A stretch of DNA of 40,262 nt from Gallionella sp. (GTDB lineage: Bacteria > Pseudomonadota > Gammaproteobacteria > Burkholderiales > Gallionellaceae). Position 1 is the first letter of the stretch; each line of letters opens with the position of its first letter. The notes beneath the pieces were generated by a model. The model saw only the letters and a program-made list of their open reading frames with translations. It did no database searches and was not told where the DNA came from. Made by a program: the position numbers and the translations under genes. This document shows, one piece after another, positions 23,673 to 32,195 of this stretch. The stretch lies in NCBI GenBank assembly GCA_003153155.1, contig PLWV01000011.1:1-40262 (forward strand), written 5' to 3'.

Positions 23673-26524
23673 GGCTACCTTTTCCCGGATTGACTCTGCC
23701 TATGATCCGTTACTGGTTTGGGGGAACTATCGCCCGCAAGCTGCTGCTTGCATTTTTTTCCATATTTATCATCACCTACCTCGTGACCGCGCTGGTAGTG
23801 CAAAACGCCGTCCGGACTGCAGTGACCGATTCGGAACTGGCCACATTGTCACAGCTGGCTCATCTCAAACTCAGCAGCCTTAATGCAAGATTCGACCAAC
23901 TGTCTACCGACCTGCGTGCCTGGACCAAACTGGACGTGATGAATGACCTCGCCTCTGGCGACGTGGATAAACGGGTGGAAAACGCGCTAGATAACTTGAA
24001 AAAAGATTATGCCCTTATGGGAGAACTTTATGCTTTTAATGCCGCTGGCCACTTGGTTGCATCCAGTGACCGGCTGCATAAAATAGATATGCTGCCGGAT
24101 GCATGGAAACCGCACGGGCAAATAAACTTTATCAATAAGCATCCCAGTCCAATGGATGGCGAAGACATCGTGGCCTTGGTCGCTCCCGTAACGGCAACTT
24201 TTTCGGCGAACTATCAGCTTGGTACCATCGTGATGGCTTATCGCTGGAGTGAGGTAAGCGCCGCTCTGTCTGGCCAAACTCTCCTCTTGTATCATCATCA
24301 GGATTCACCTGCGCCGCTGAAATCTACGCCGAACACTATGGCACCTAATGAATCGTTGTCTGATTTGGCGGCGCATCGAGAATCAATTGTCCTGATGGGA
24401 TCTACGCTGGGCACTACAGTGCCCAATCAGTCGCTGTCTGATTTGGGGCATCTCAATGGATGGGTGCAAGTTGGTAATAACTCATATCTGGTTAACAGCG
24501 CATCGGAAAATACCGGCTTGCTTTCCGGATGGGAAGTGGTGATGTTGCGCGAACCGGGGGCGCTATATCAAACCGTCCATATGGTGATACTAAAACTGGC
24601 TATCCTTGGCCTGATCCTGACCTTGCCATTGATCTTCGCCATTCGTTGGTTAGCCAGCCGGCTAACCGCACCGCTGCGTGAGTTGACACAGTTTGTCTCT
24701 GAAATTACTGGAACTCATGACCTGTCCAAGCGGCTGAAATTGCACTCAAACGACGAGATCGGTATTTTGGCAGCCGACTTCAACCGCATGACCGCAAGGC
24801 TGGCAAGCGGGTCAAAAGCGCATCGTGAAGCCGAAACACGTCTGCGCGCCACCATCGATAACGCTCTGGATGCCGTAGTACAGATGAATTCTGAAGGAAT
24901 CATCACCGGCTGGAATGATCAGGCAGCTAATATTTTTGGCTGGACCCGCGAGGAAGCGACTGGACGGGCGTTACATGAAACGATCATTCCGCCCCAATAC
25001 CGCGAGGCGCATGTGCATGGCCTGAAGCATTACCTGCTTACCGGCGAGAAACATATCATAAATTCACGCATCGAAATTACGGGCATCCATCGTGATGGCC
25101 GCGAGTTTCCCGTCGAATTGGCCATCACCACCATCGAGGTGGAGGGCAAGTACGAGTTCAGTGCTTTTATCCGCGACATTACCCACAAGAAAGAATCTGA
25201 AGATCTGATCTGGAAACAGGCTAACTTTGACAAAGTGACCGGCCTGCCTAACCGCCACATGTTTCATGATCGTCTGGAGCAGGAAATCAAGAAGGCACAT
25301 CGCGCTGATCTGCAGATGGCGCTGTTGTTTATTGACCTTGACCGCTTCAAAGAAATCAACGATACGTTGGGGCACGATATGGGCGATATTCTATTGATGG
25401 AAACGTCGCGTCGTATCAGCAGTTGCGTGCGTGAATCGGATACGGTGGCTCGCCTGGGCGGAGATGAGTTTACCGTCATTTTGTCGGAAATTAACGACTC
25501 AAGAATCGTTGAGCGGCTTGCCCAGAGCATTCTCAAGATATTGACCGAACCGTTCCAGTTGGTGGATGAAGTAGTCTATATATCGGCCAGCATCGGCATC
25601 ACGCTGTATCCGAATGATGCCACCAGTGTTGAAGATCTGCTCAGGAACGCCGATCAGGCAATGTATGTCGCCAAGAACCAAGGGCGCAATCAGTCCAGCT
25701 ATTTTACTGCTGCACTGCAGGAGGCTGCACAGGAGCGGCGGCGACTGACTCACGACTTGCGCGGCGCGTTGGCGGCTAATCAGTTCTTGGTTTATTTCCA
25801 ACCGGTTATAAATTTGGCAACTGGCCGCATTCATAAAGCCGAAGCTCTCATCCGCTGGCAGCACCCTGAGCGCGGCTTGGTTAGCCCGATGGAGTTTATT
25901 CTGCTTGCGGAAGAAACCGGGCTTATCAATGAAATTGGTGACTGGGTATTCAAAGAGTCAGCCCGCTGGGCAAAGCGTTGGAGCAATCAATTTGCGAATG
26001 ACTTTCAAATCAGCGTGAATGTATCACCCGTCCAATTCCTGTCTGAGGAACTCTCTTGCGATGCATGGAGCGCATATTTGCGGGGTATTGACCTTGCCGG
26101 GCAGAGTATTGTCATCGAAATTACCGAAGGCTTGCTGCTAAAAGCAGCGACTGGTGTCACTGACAAGCTGCTCAAATTCCGTGATGCGGGTATTCAAGTG
26201 GCGATCGATGATTTTGGAACGGGTTACTCATCTCTTTCTTATCTCAAAAAATTCGATATTGATTATCTAAAAATCGACAAGTCATTTGTGGATAACCTTG
26301 AGACGGATATAAATGACATGGTCTTATCCGAAGCGATCATCGTGATGGCGCACAAGCTGGGGCTGAAGGTGATTGCAGAAGGAGTTGAAACCGAAGCACA
26401 GCTCAAACTGTTAAGCAATGCAGGCTGCGACTATGCGCAAGGGTATCTGTTTTCCAGACCGGTTCCTCCGGAGGCATTTGAGGCGTTGCTCAAGGCATCT
26501 ACGCAAGGTTCCTCATTTTTATGA
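23669..26524 (+). CDS. membrane HAMP-PAS-GGDEF-EAL cyclic-di-GMP protein
   Basis: A 951-residue inner-membrane signalling protein. TM1 lies at about residues 22-46, a periplasmic sensory region of about 250 residues follows, then TM2 at about 305-328. The cytoplasmic part has HAMP (about 329-385), PAS (about 392-505), GGDEF with an intact GGDEF motif at 597-601 (VARLGGDEFTV), and EAL with motif EALIRW at 725-730. The EAL domain has a full-looking set of active-site blocks (ISVNVSPVQF, IVIEITEGLL, AIDDFGTGYSSL, YLKIDKSFV, IAEGVETEAQ). Both synthase and phosphodiesterase activity are possible. Its start overlaps the stop of the PstS-like gene, so the periplasmic protein may be its ligand partner. 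Confidence 0.92.
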   Translation: MRLPFPGLTLPMIRYWFGGTIARKLLLAFFSIFIITYLVTALVVQNAVRTAVTDSELATLSQLAHLKLSSLNARFDQLSTDLRAWTKLDVMNDLASGDVDKRVENALDNLKKDYALMGELYAFNAAGHLVASSDRLHKIDMLPDAWKPHGQINFINKHPSPMDGEDIVALVAPVTATFSANYQLGTIVMAYRWSEVSAALSGQTLLLYHHQDSPAPLKSTPNTMAPNESLSDLAAHRESIVLMGSTLGTTVPNQSLSDLGHLNGWVQVGNNSYLVNSASENTGLLSGWEVVMLREPGALYQTVHMVILKLAILGLILTLPLIFAIRWLASRLTAPLRELTQFVSEITGTHDLSKRLKLHSNDEIGILAADFNRMTARLASGSKAHREAETRLRATIDNALDAVVQMNSEGIITGWNDQAANIFGWTREEATGRALHETIIPPQYREAHVHGLKHYLLTGEKHIINSRIEITGIHRDGREFPVELAITTIEVEGKYEFSAFIRDITHKKESEDLIWKQANFDKVTGLPNRHMFHDRLEQEIKKAHRADLQMALLFIDLDRFKEINDTLGHDMGDILLMETSRRISSCVRESDTVARLGGDEFTVILSEINDSRIVERLAQSILKILTEPFQLVDEVVYISASIGITLYPNDATSVEDLLRNADQAMYVAKNQGRNQSSYFTAALQEAAQERRRLTHDLRGALAANQFLVYFQPVINLATGRIHKAEALIRWQHPERGLVSPMEFILLAEETGLINEIGDWVFKESARWAKRWSNQFANDFQISVNVSPVQFLSEELSCDAWSAYLRGIDLAGQSIVIEITEGLLLKAATGVTDKLLKFRDAGIQVAIDDFGTGYSSLSYLKKFDIDYLKIDKSFVDNLETDINDMVLSEAIIVMAHKLGLKVIAEGVETEAQLKLLSNAGCDYAQGYLFSRPVPPEAFEALLKASTQGSSFL

Positions 26525-26584
26525 ATGACCGCTCCGGGTCGATCTGAATCATTCACGCCGCATTTCAACATTCAACTTGTATTC

Positions 26585-26603
26585 CCCGCGCTCTTGGCGC
26601 GGG
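26585..26603. repeat. GC-rich hairpin after the c-di-GMP gene
   Basis: CCCGCGC (26585-26591) pairs with GCGCGGG (26597-26603). It lies 60 bp after the stop of the GGDEF-EAL gene. There is no T-tract on either strand, so if it stops transcription it is not a standard intrinsic terminator. The rest of 26525-26727 shows nothing recognisable. Confidence 0.5.
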
Positions 26604-26727
26604 ACTGCGTGCCTTGTGGTTTTGAATTTGAGCGAAGCTCGCGCGGAGCAATTTATTTGCTGTGTTGCTTAGTATGCGCCGTCGAACTTTCCGCATTAGG
26701 CTCCAGATAGCAATAAAATATCGGTTC

Positions 26728-27333
26728 ATGAGCAATCAATCCGACCATTCATTCGTAAAAGTATTTTTCGCACTGTGGCCGACCGCCGCGGAGCGCAGTC
26801 AGCTGGACGCGTGGCAGAAACCTCTGCAACACCTGTGCGGCGGGCGCGCCATGCGCGGTGAGACGCTGCATAACACGCTGGTGTTCATCGGCGATGTCGA
26901 GCAGTCCAGACTTGAGGCGTTGCAACTTGCCGCGCTGGAAGTCAGCGCTGCGTGTTTCGAGTTGTGTTTTGATGGGGCGCGTTATTGGGGGCATAACCAC
27001 ATCGTATATGCCGCGCCAGACCATGTGCCGCAACAGCTGGCGCAACTGGTCAGCGCGTTGGAACAACGCCTGATGACACATCGTTTCAAATTCGATCAGC
27101 GCGAATACAAACCGCACGTCACGCTATTGCGCAACGCCCACTGGACTGATGTGCCTAAGATAGGCAATCCGCTACCAACCTCCGGTTGGGCGGAATTGAC
27201 ACCACCATTGCCCGAGATGCAGCCGGCGCTCTGGCGGGTCAAGGATTTCGCCCTGGTGCAATCCGTGCAACAGCGCGGGCTGGCGAGTTATCGGGTATTG
27301 GCGCGTTTCCCTTTACCGTTATCTGGCGGATAA
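26728..27333 (+). CDS. thpR: RNA 2',3'-cyclic phosphodiesterase (2'-5' RNA ligase family)
   Basis: A 201-residue 2H-phosphoesterase of the ThpR/LigT family, which hydrolyses 2',3'-cyclic phosphates at RNA ends. The two catalytic H-x-T-L motifs are HNTLVFIG near residue 50 and HVTLLRNA near residue 131. The opening VKVFFALWPTAAERSQLD and the C-terminal LVQSVQQRGLASYRVLARFPL are typical. The ATG at 26728 fits the family N-terminus; an in-frame extension to 26662 is basic and unrelated. No close operon partner is evident; the pldA-like gene follows after about 100 bp. Confidence 0.92.
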   Translation: MSNQSDHSFVKVFFALWPTAAERSQLDAWQKPLQHLCGGRAMRGETLHNTLVFIGDVEQSRLEALQLAALEVSAACFELCFDGARYWGHNHIVYAAPDHVPQQLAQLVSALEQRLMTHRFKFDQREYKPHVTLLRNAHWTDVPKIGNPLPTSGWAELTPPLPEMQPALWRVKDFALVQSVQQRGLASYRVLARFPLPLSGG

Positions 27334-27431
27334 TCTCTCCTGTAAATATTCAAACAAGAACGAGTACATGCTCAATATCTTTAGCCTGGATGTGTGAGGA
27401 TGCGCGCAGATACGGGTTATCAGAGGTGCTG

Positions 27432-28541
27432 TTGAAAATTAACATAAACAAAAAGCGCAAAATTTTGCTGTCCGTTGTGTTCTGCACAGCGCTTGTCCCA
27501 TCGGCACATGCCGACGGCGATATTTTCTTGCCGTGCGCGCAGCAGTATCCCGGCGATGATGCCGCGCGTCTGAAGTGCTACGACCAGTTGGCTGCTCCCG
27601 CGTCCGCGCTTGCACCAGCAGTCAGGGAAAACATCGTCCCCAACGAAAATGCTGAAGCAAGTACTACCCCCGCGACCCCCGCTGCAGTTCCAACGCGCAG
27701 CACCGAGCGTTCATACCTGACCAGAGCGTGGAACCTGGATGACCTGTCCAATCGGGACCCAAGCAAATTGGGGCGGCTCCAGCCATACCGGCAAAGTTAC
27801 CTGCTGGTGAATAGAACCAGCAATCCCAACCGTCAGCCCAGTTCGCCGGCCATCGGCCGCAGCACGCTTGCCCCCTTCGACATAGATGCGGCGGAGGTCA
27901 AGTTCCAGTTCAGCGTCAAGGCTGACATAGGCGAACAGCGCAATATTGATTTTCTGGGCATAAAAACCTTCCGCATGTGGGGGGCATACACGCAACAATC
28001 CAATTGGCAGGCGTTCAACATCCGGAACTCATCCCCGTTCCGCGAAACCATATACGAGCCGGAATTGATCGCCACCCTGGGCACAGGCCATGCGTCCGGA
28101 TTGAAACTCATCAATCTTGGCTGGGTGCACCAATCGAATGGCCGCTCCTTGCCAGAGTCACGCGGCTGGTACCGGATCTATCTGCTCGGCGGTTGGGAAT
28201 GGAACGACACGACATCCATCATGGTGCGCGGCTGGCAGCGCATCCCGGAGAATTCTTTGAAAGACGACAACCCCGACATCAGCGATTATCTCGGGCGCGG
28301 CGATCTGGTTATACGCTGGGAGCCAAAGGATAAATCGCAAGCCATCGCCATGCTGCTGCGCAACAATCTGAGCAGGACGCATAACCGTGGCTATGAGCAA
28401 ATCGACTGGGCGACACCGGTAAGATTCGGCGATGCGGCGCGCATGCACATACAGATGACTTCCGGCTTTGGCGAGAGCTTGACCGACTATAACCATCGCC
28501 AGAATACGATCGGCCTGGGATTTTCGTTCCGGGAATGGTAG
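27432..28541 (+). CDS. pldA: outer-membrane phospholipase A1-like protein (OMPLA/PldA family) with altered catalytic triad
   Basis: A 369-residue exported barrel protein of the PldA family. The signal peptide (KININKKRKILLSVVFCTALVPSAHA) is followed by a proline/alanine-rich spacer (about residues 50-85) and a 12-strand barrel ending in Trp. The active-site block HQSNGRSLPESRGWYRIYL supplies the catalytic His and Ser (HQS) and the calcium-site Ser. The position of the catalytic Asn (Asn156 in E. coli, SWN) is a Tyr here (codon TAC). The family hydrolyses phospholipids that reach the outer leaflet; activity of this one is uncertain. The start is not clear-cut: TTG at 27432 follows AGAGG at good spacing, GTG at 27426 is the alternative. 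Confidence 0.85.
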   Translation: MKININKKRKILLSVVFCTALVPSAHADGDIFLPCAQQYPGDDAARLKCYDQLAAPASALAPAVRENIVPNENAEASTTPATPAAVPTRSTERSYLTRAWNLDDLSNRDPSKLGRLQPYRQSYLLVNRTSNPNRQPSSPAIGRSTLAPFDIDAAEVKFQFSVKADIGEQRNIDFLGIKTFRMWGAYTQQSNWQAFNIRNSSPFRETIYEPELIATLGTGHASGLKLINLGWVHQSNGRSLPESRGWYRIYLLGGWEWNDTTSIMVRGWQRIPENSLKDDNPDISDYLGRGDLVIRWEPKDKSQAIAMLLRNNLSRTHNRGYEQIDWATPVRFGDAARMHIQMTSGFGESLTDYNHRQNTIGLGFSFREW

Positions 28542-28547
28542 AGAGTG

Positions 28548-28562
28548 CCCTGTGTAACAGGG
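28548..28562. terminator. small hairpin between convergent genes
   Basis: CCCTGT-GTA-ACAGGG lies midway between the stops of the pldA-like and oxidoreductase genes. Without a T-tract it could at best be a weak bidirectional terminator. Confidence 0.35.
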
Positions 28563-28574
28563 TGGACTAGCGTA

Positions 28575-29588
28575 TCAATCCATCGTCAAAATTATTTTTC
28601 CTGTCACGCCGCCCTTTTCGATCAGGCGATGCGCTTCGGCGGCATCTTTCAGCGGTAGCGCATATGAGACCAGCACGCCGAGTTTGCCGGCTTCAACGAG
28701 TTGTGCGCCTTGCTCAAGTATCTTGCGCTGGCGGATGCGTTCGTCGTGCAGTTTCATCACCTGCGGGGTGAGCATCAATTCATAGCACAGCGACAGATTG
28801 CGCAGGCGCGCCAGTTGCACGTCTGCGGCGGCAAGCGGGGTGGCAAGCAGGCTGACCACTTTGCCGCCTATCCGTGCCGCATTCAATGAGCGCAAAAAAG
28901 TTTCGCCGCCCACCGTGTCGAACACCACGTCCACGCCTTTGCCTCTGGACCATTCCACCACGTCTTGCACGAAATCCTGCTCTTTGTAACGGATGATTTT
29001 TTCCGCGCCGAGACCCTGCGCCAGCCCGGCTTTTTTATCATCGCTGACCGTGACGGCAATGTGCACGCCGAGATGATGGGCAAGTTGCACCGCGATATGT
29101 CCCACCCCGCCGGCGGCAGCGTGGATCAAAATGGTTTGACCGGCTTGCAAATTGGCGCGTTCAATCAGCGCTTCCCAAGCCGTGATCAACACCAGCGGCA
29201 GTGCCGCGCTGTCCTGCAAGCTCAGATTGGCCGGGCTTGCGGCGCAGTATTCTTCATGCAGCGTGGTGTATTCCGCATAGCAGCCCGGCTCATCGCCCAG
29301 ATTTCCACCCAGCCCGCCGTTGTTGAAAAACACCGCATCGCCGACCTTGAAGCGCGTCACTGCGCTGCCGGTTTTTTCGACGATGCCGGCACCGTCACAG
29401 CCGAGTATCGCGGGCAGCCTGTCCGGGTAATAAATCGGCTTGGCGCGCAGCTTGGTGTCCAGCGGATTCACGCCTGCGGCGGCGAGTTTTACACGCAGAT
29501 GGTGCGGCGAGGGCAGTTCCGGTTTTTCAATATCGCTCAGTGCCAACACATCGGCATTGCCTGCGGCGGTCATCAGAATGGCTTTCAT
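28575..29588 (-). CDS. zinc-independent quinone oxidoreductase (MDR superfamily)
   Basis: A 337-residue cytoplasmic NADPH-dependent oxidoreductase of the medium-chain dehydrogenase/reductase superfamily, quinone-reductase-like. The N-terminal catalytic domain has VKLAAAGVNPLDTKLRAKPIYYP and LGCDGAGIVEKTGSAVTRFKVGDAVFF. The Rossmann part has ILIHAAAGGVGHIAVQLAHHLG, in which AAAGGVG replaces the Zn-ADH GxGxxG pattern. The structural-zinc cysteine cluster is missing. The C-terminus (LIEKGGVTGKIILTMD) is typical. The ATG at 29588 has GGAGG 7 bp upstream; in-frame TTG codons before it are less likely. It is convergent with pldA and has a palindromic repeat pair behind its start. Confidence 0.9.
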   Translation of the reverse strand: MKAILMTAAGNADVLALSDIEKPELPSPHHLRVKLAAAGVNPLDTKLRAKPIYYPDRLPAILGCDGAGIVEKTGSAVTRFKVGDAVFFNNGGLGGNLGDEPGCYAEYTTLHEEYCAASPANLSLQDSAALPLVLITAWEALIERANLQAGQTILIHAAAGGVGHIAVQLAHHLGVHIAVTVSDDKKAGLAQGLGAEKIIRYKEQDFVQDVVEWSRGKGVDVVFDTVGGETFLRSLNAARIGGKVVSLLATPLAAADVQLARLRNLSLCYELMLTPQVMKLHDERIRQRKILEQGAQLVEAGKLGVLVSYALPLKDAAEAHRLIEKGGVTGKIILTMD

Positions 29589-29605
29589 CAACAAACCTCC
29601 GAATT

Positions 29606-29721
29606 CGTCATTCCGGCGTAGGCCGGAATCCAGTTAGTAAAATATCCTCCGTAACGCGGAGACAAAACCTTAAAGGCATTATGAATAGAACCGCTAGATT
29701 CCGGCCTGCGCCGGAATGACG
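29606..29721. repeat. pair of inverted REP elements (GTCATTCCGG type)
   Basis: CGTCATTCCGGCGTAGGCC with GGAATCCAG (29606-29633) and, inverted, GATTCCGGCCTGCGCCGG with AATGACG (29695-29721). Each is a hairpin (ATTCCGGC...GCCGGAAT), and the two together are complementary, a BIME-like pair. A small CTCCG-TAACG-CGGAG hairpin lies between. They occupy the divergent region between the oxidoreductase and aroC, so both promoters must work through or around them. This REP type is common in many proteobacteria. Confidence 0.85.
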
Positions 29722-29768
29722 GTGTGCGGTATGTTAAACTGCGCGCATTGTTTTTGCGAGATAACATC

Positions 29769-30857
29769 ATGTCTGGAAACACACTCGGCACTTTGTTCAC
29801 GGTGACATCTTTCGGCGAATCGCACGGCCCGGCGCTCGGCTGCGTGGTGGACGGCTGCCCGCCGGGATTGGCTTTGTGCGAAGCCGACATCCAGCACGAT
29901 CTGGACCGGCGCAAGCCCGGCACCTCGCGCCACGTCACCCAGCGGCGCGAATCGGACGCAGTGGAAATTCTGTCCGGCGTGTTCGAGGGCAAGACCACCG
30001 GCACGCCCATCGGGCTGCTGATCCGCAACGAAGACCAGCGCAGCAAGGATTACGGCAACATCGCCAGCACCTTCCGTCCCGGACATGCCGACTACACTTA
30101 CACCCAGAAATACGGCTTCCGCGATCATCGCGGCGGCGGGCGTGCCTCTGCGCGCGAGACCGCGGTGCGTGTGGCGGCGGGCGCGATCGCCAGGAAATGG
30201 CTGAACGAGCGCTATGGCGTGGTGGTGCGCGGCTATGTGACGCAGATCGGCGAAATCGAAATTCCGTTCAAGAGCTGGGAGGTGGTCAACGACAACCCGT
30301 TCTTCGCGGCGGATGCCAGCGTGGTGCCAGCGCTGGAAGACTACATGGACGCGCTGCGCAAGTCCGGCGACTCCATCGGCGCCAAGCTCACCGTGGTGGC
30401 GGAGAACGTGCCGGTGGGATTGGGCGAGCCGGTGTATGACCGCCTGGATGCCGAGATCGCCTACGCGCTGATGAGCATCAACGCGGTGAAGGGCGTGGAG
30501 ATCGGCGCGGGCTTCGCTTGCGTTATGCAGCACGGCAGCGAACACGGCGATGAACTGACCCCGCAGGGATTTCTATCGAACAACGCCGGCGGCATTCTCG
30601 GCGGCATCTCGACCGGGCAGCACATCGTCGCACACCTCGCGGTTAAGCCCACCTCCAGCATCCGCATCCCGCGCCGCTCGATCAACCTGCAAGGTGAGCC
30701 GGTGATGGTGGAAACGCACGGTCGCCACGACCCGTGCGTCGGCATCCGCGCCACGCCGATCGCCGAGGCGATGCTGGCGCTGGTGCTGATGGATCACGCG
30801 CTGCGCCATCGCGCGCAAAATGCGGATGTGGTTTGTATGACGCCGAAGTTACGTTAG
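29769..30857 (+). CDS. aroC: chorismate synthase
   Basis: A 362-residue chorismate synthase, the last step of the shikimate pathway (5-enolpyruvylshikimate-3-phosphate to chorismate, with reduced FMN). The start [20 protein letters not shown], the [20 protein letters not shown] block, the FMN-site [19 protein letters not shown] and [16 protein letters not shown] are all signature sequences. The length is normal. The ATG at 29769 gives the conserved N-terminus; an upstream in-frame start would add 15 unrelated residues from the REP region. Confidence 0.97.
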   Translation: MSGNTLGTLFTVTSFGESHGPALGCVVDGCPPGLALCEADIQHDLDRRKPGTSRHVTQRRESDAVEILSGVFEGKTTGTPIGLLIRNEDQRSKDYGNIASTFRPGHADYTYTQKYGFRDHRGGGRASARETAVRVAAGAIARKWLNERYGVVVRGYVTQIGEIEIPFKSWEVVNDNPFFAADASVVPALEDYMDALRKSGDSIGAKLTVVAENVPVGLGEPVYDRLDAEIAYALMSINAVKGVEIGAGFACVMQHGSEHGDELTPQGFLSNNAGGILGGISTGQHIVAHLAVKPTSSIRIPRRSINLQGEPVMVETHGRHDPCVGIRATPIAEAMLALVLMDHALRHRAQNADVVCMTPKLR

Positions 30858-30884
30858 CTCGTACACGTCTCACGAACAGATTAC

Positions 30885-31583
30885 ATGCCATTCCCAAGAG
30901 AGGTTAGAGATCTTGCCCTTGTCAAATCTCATCGACGGTGTTGTATCTGCCATGAGTTTGGTGGTCGAAGTGTTAACGTTCACCACATAATTCAGGAAGC
31001 CGACGGAGGCGCAAACACGCTTGATAATGCGATATGTTTGTGTTTTCGATGTCACGCAGAGGCGGGTCATTTCAATCCCCGTCATCCTATGGGTACGAAG
31101 TATTCCCCGAAAGAACTGAAGGCTCATCGCGATCAATGGTGGGAGCATTGTCTAAGTCATCCAGACGAACCACTTGGGTTGTTCCTTGACGTTCGTTTCA
31201 AAGCAATTTCAAGAACAGCCAAGATTCACCGCTATCGACTCATTATCACCTACACGAACTCTACGAAAGAGGCTCAGGATGGTTGGAAGCTGAAAATCTG
31301 TTTCCCTTCGTTTCTTCCGTTGAGTTACGACGATTACGATTACTACGAAATCCGTGTCAATGGAGAATCCTATTCTCAGCTCGAATCATCATCCCATGAT
31401 CGTGTGTTCCCGGGCGAATCCGTTGATGTAGTTCCTTTGAGCATGCATTTCATCGAATATGAGGTAAACCAAGATGTGTATCACCGTCTTCGGCCGCAGC
31501 ATAAAATTACCTGGCAGTTTTATACGTCAAACGCCCCGGTTATTGAAGGCGAGAAATCACTCTTTGAATTACAAGAGTTTTAA
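30885..31583 (+). CDS. HNH nuclease-domain protein with unknown C-terminal domain
   Basis: A 232-residue protein with an N-terminal HNH/McrA-like nuclease domain (about residues 1-75). The zinc-site cysteines are CCICHE (19-22) and CLCFRCH (51-57), with core residues His33-His34 (VNVHHI), Asn48 (TLDNAI) and His57. The remaining 150 residues (from about residue 80) form a beta-rich domain of unknown type, with DVRFKAISRTAKIHRYRLII and SYDDYDYYEIRVNGESY. Base composition is lower in G+C than aroC next door, and the gene lies between aroC and a repeat element, so horizontal acquisition is likely. It might be a stand-alone defence nuclease, but no partner gene is present. Confidence 0.8.
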   Translation: MPFPREVRDLALVKSHRRCCICHEFGGRSVNVHHIIQEADGGANTLDNAICLCFRCHAEAGHFNPRHPMGTKYSPKELKAHRDQWWEHCLSHPDEPLGLFLDVRFKAISRTAKIHRYRLIITYTNSTKEAQDGWKLKICFPSFLPLSYDDYDYYEIRVNGESYSQLESSSHDRVFPGESVDVVPLSMHFIEYEVNQDVYHRLRPQHKITWQFYTSNAPVIEGEKSLFELQEF

Positions 31584-31649
31584 CCCGAGTAAGGCGCAAT
31601 AACCAACGAGCATTGCGCAGCATGGTTATGTGAACTAAATGCAAAAACT

Positions 31650-32182
31650 GCCGGGGGTTGCCCGACAGCAAGTTACCTTTCTTGTCTTGCCAAGAAAGGT
31701 AACCCAAAGAAGTCGCCCCCGGTTTGCCGCCCCTGCGGGGTTCCCTCGATCAGACGTGAACGAGCGGGGCTGCGCAACTCGCACGATCCGCTACGCGGCC
31801 ACGTGCTCAAACAGTGCTCGCCCAACCCCACCGCTCGTTCACGCCTGATCGAGGCGGCGCTCAGGGGAAAAACAGAATGGTTTTGTGTGCGCTATGCGCA
31901 CGAATTTTTGTTGTAGAGTGAGGAGGGCAACTTGTTGCCCTCCTCACTGGTTTGGGGTTTCGGGTTTTGCTTTTCCTTCCCCTGTGCGCCGCCGAGTCGC
32001 GCAGGCTGGTCAGGAGCTTTCGGCGAGGACTGTCTGAGCGCGTAGCGCGAGTTCCGCAGCCGCCTGACCAGTCGAGCAACGCAGGGTACCGCGCAGCGGT
32101 GGTAAACCGGGGTCGCCTTTTCTTTGGTTACTTTATTTTGGCGAAGCAAAAGAAAGTAACTAGCTGCCGGGCTACCCCCGGC
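31650..32182. mobile_element. family F: 533-bp structured element with about 80-bp inverted ends
   Basis: The ends are long imperfect inverted repeats: the left starts GCCGGGGGTTGCCCG and includes AAGAAAGGTAACCCAAAGAA; the right carries the complements (CTTTGGTTAC, CGGGCTACCCCCGGC). Inside are further hairpins: CGATCAG-CGTGAACGAGCGG with its inverse, AGTGAGGAGGGCAAC with its perfect inverse, GTGCGC-TAT-GCGCAC, and GGCTGGTCAGG with CCTGACCAG. No convincing gene lies within; short open frames are accidents of the repeat. Similar sequences recur in many gamma- and betaproteobacterial genomes. The whole 31584-32195 gap is occupied by it. Confidence 0.8.
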
Positions 32183-32195
32183 GAAGTTGTACTAC

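Noticed and set aside
31639..31848. Small open frame of 69 codons within the family F element
   Set aside because: It lies entirely in inverted-repeat DNA, has no ribosome-binding site and no family resemblance.
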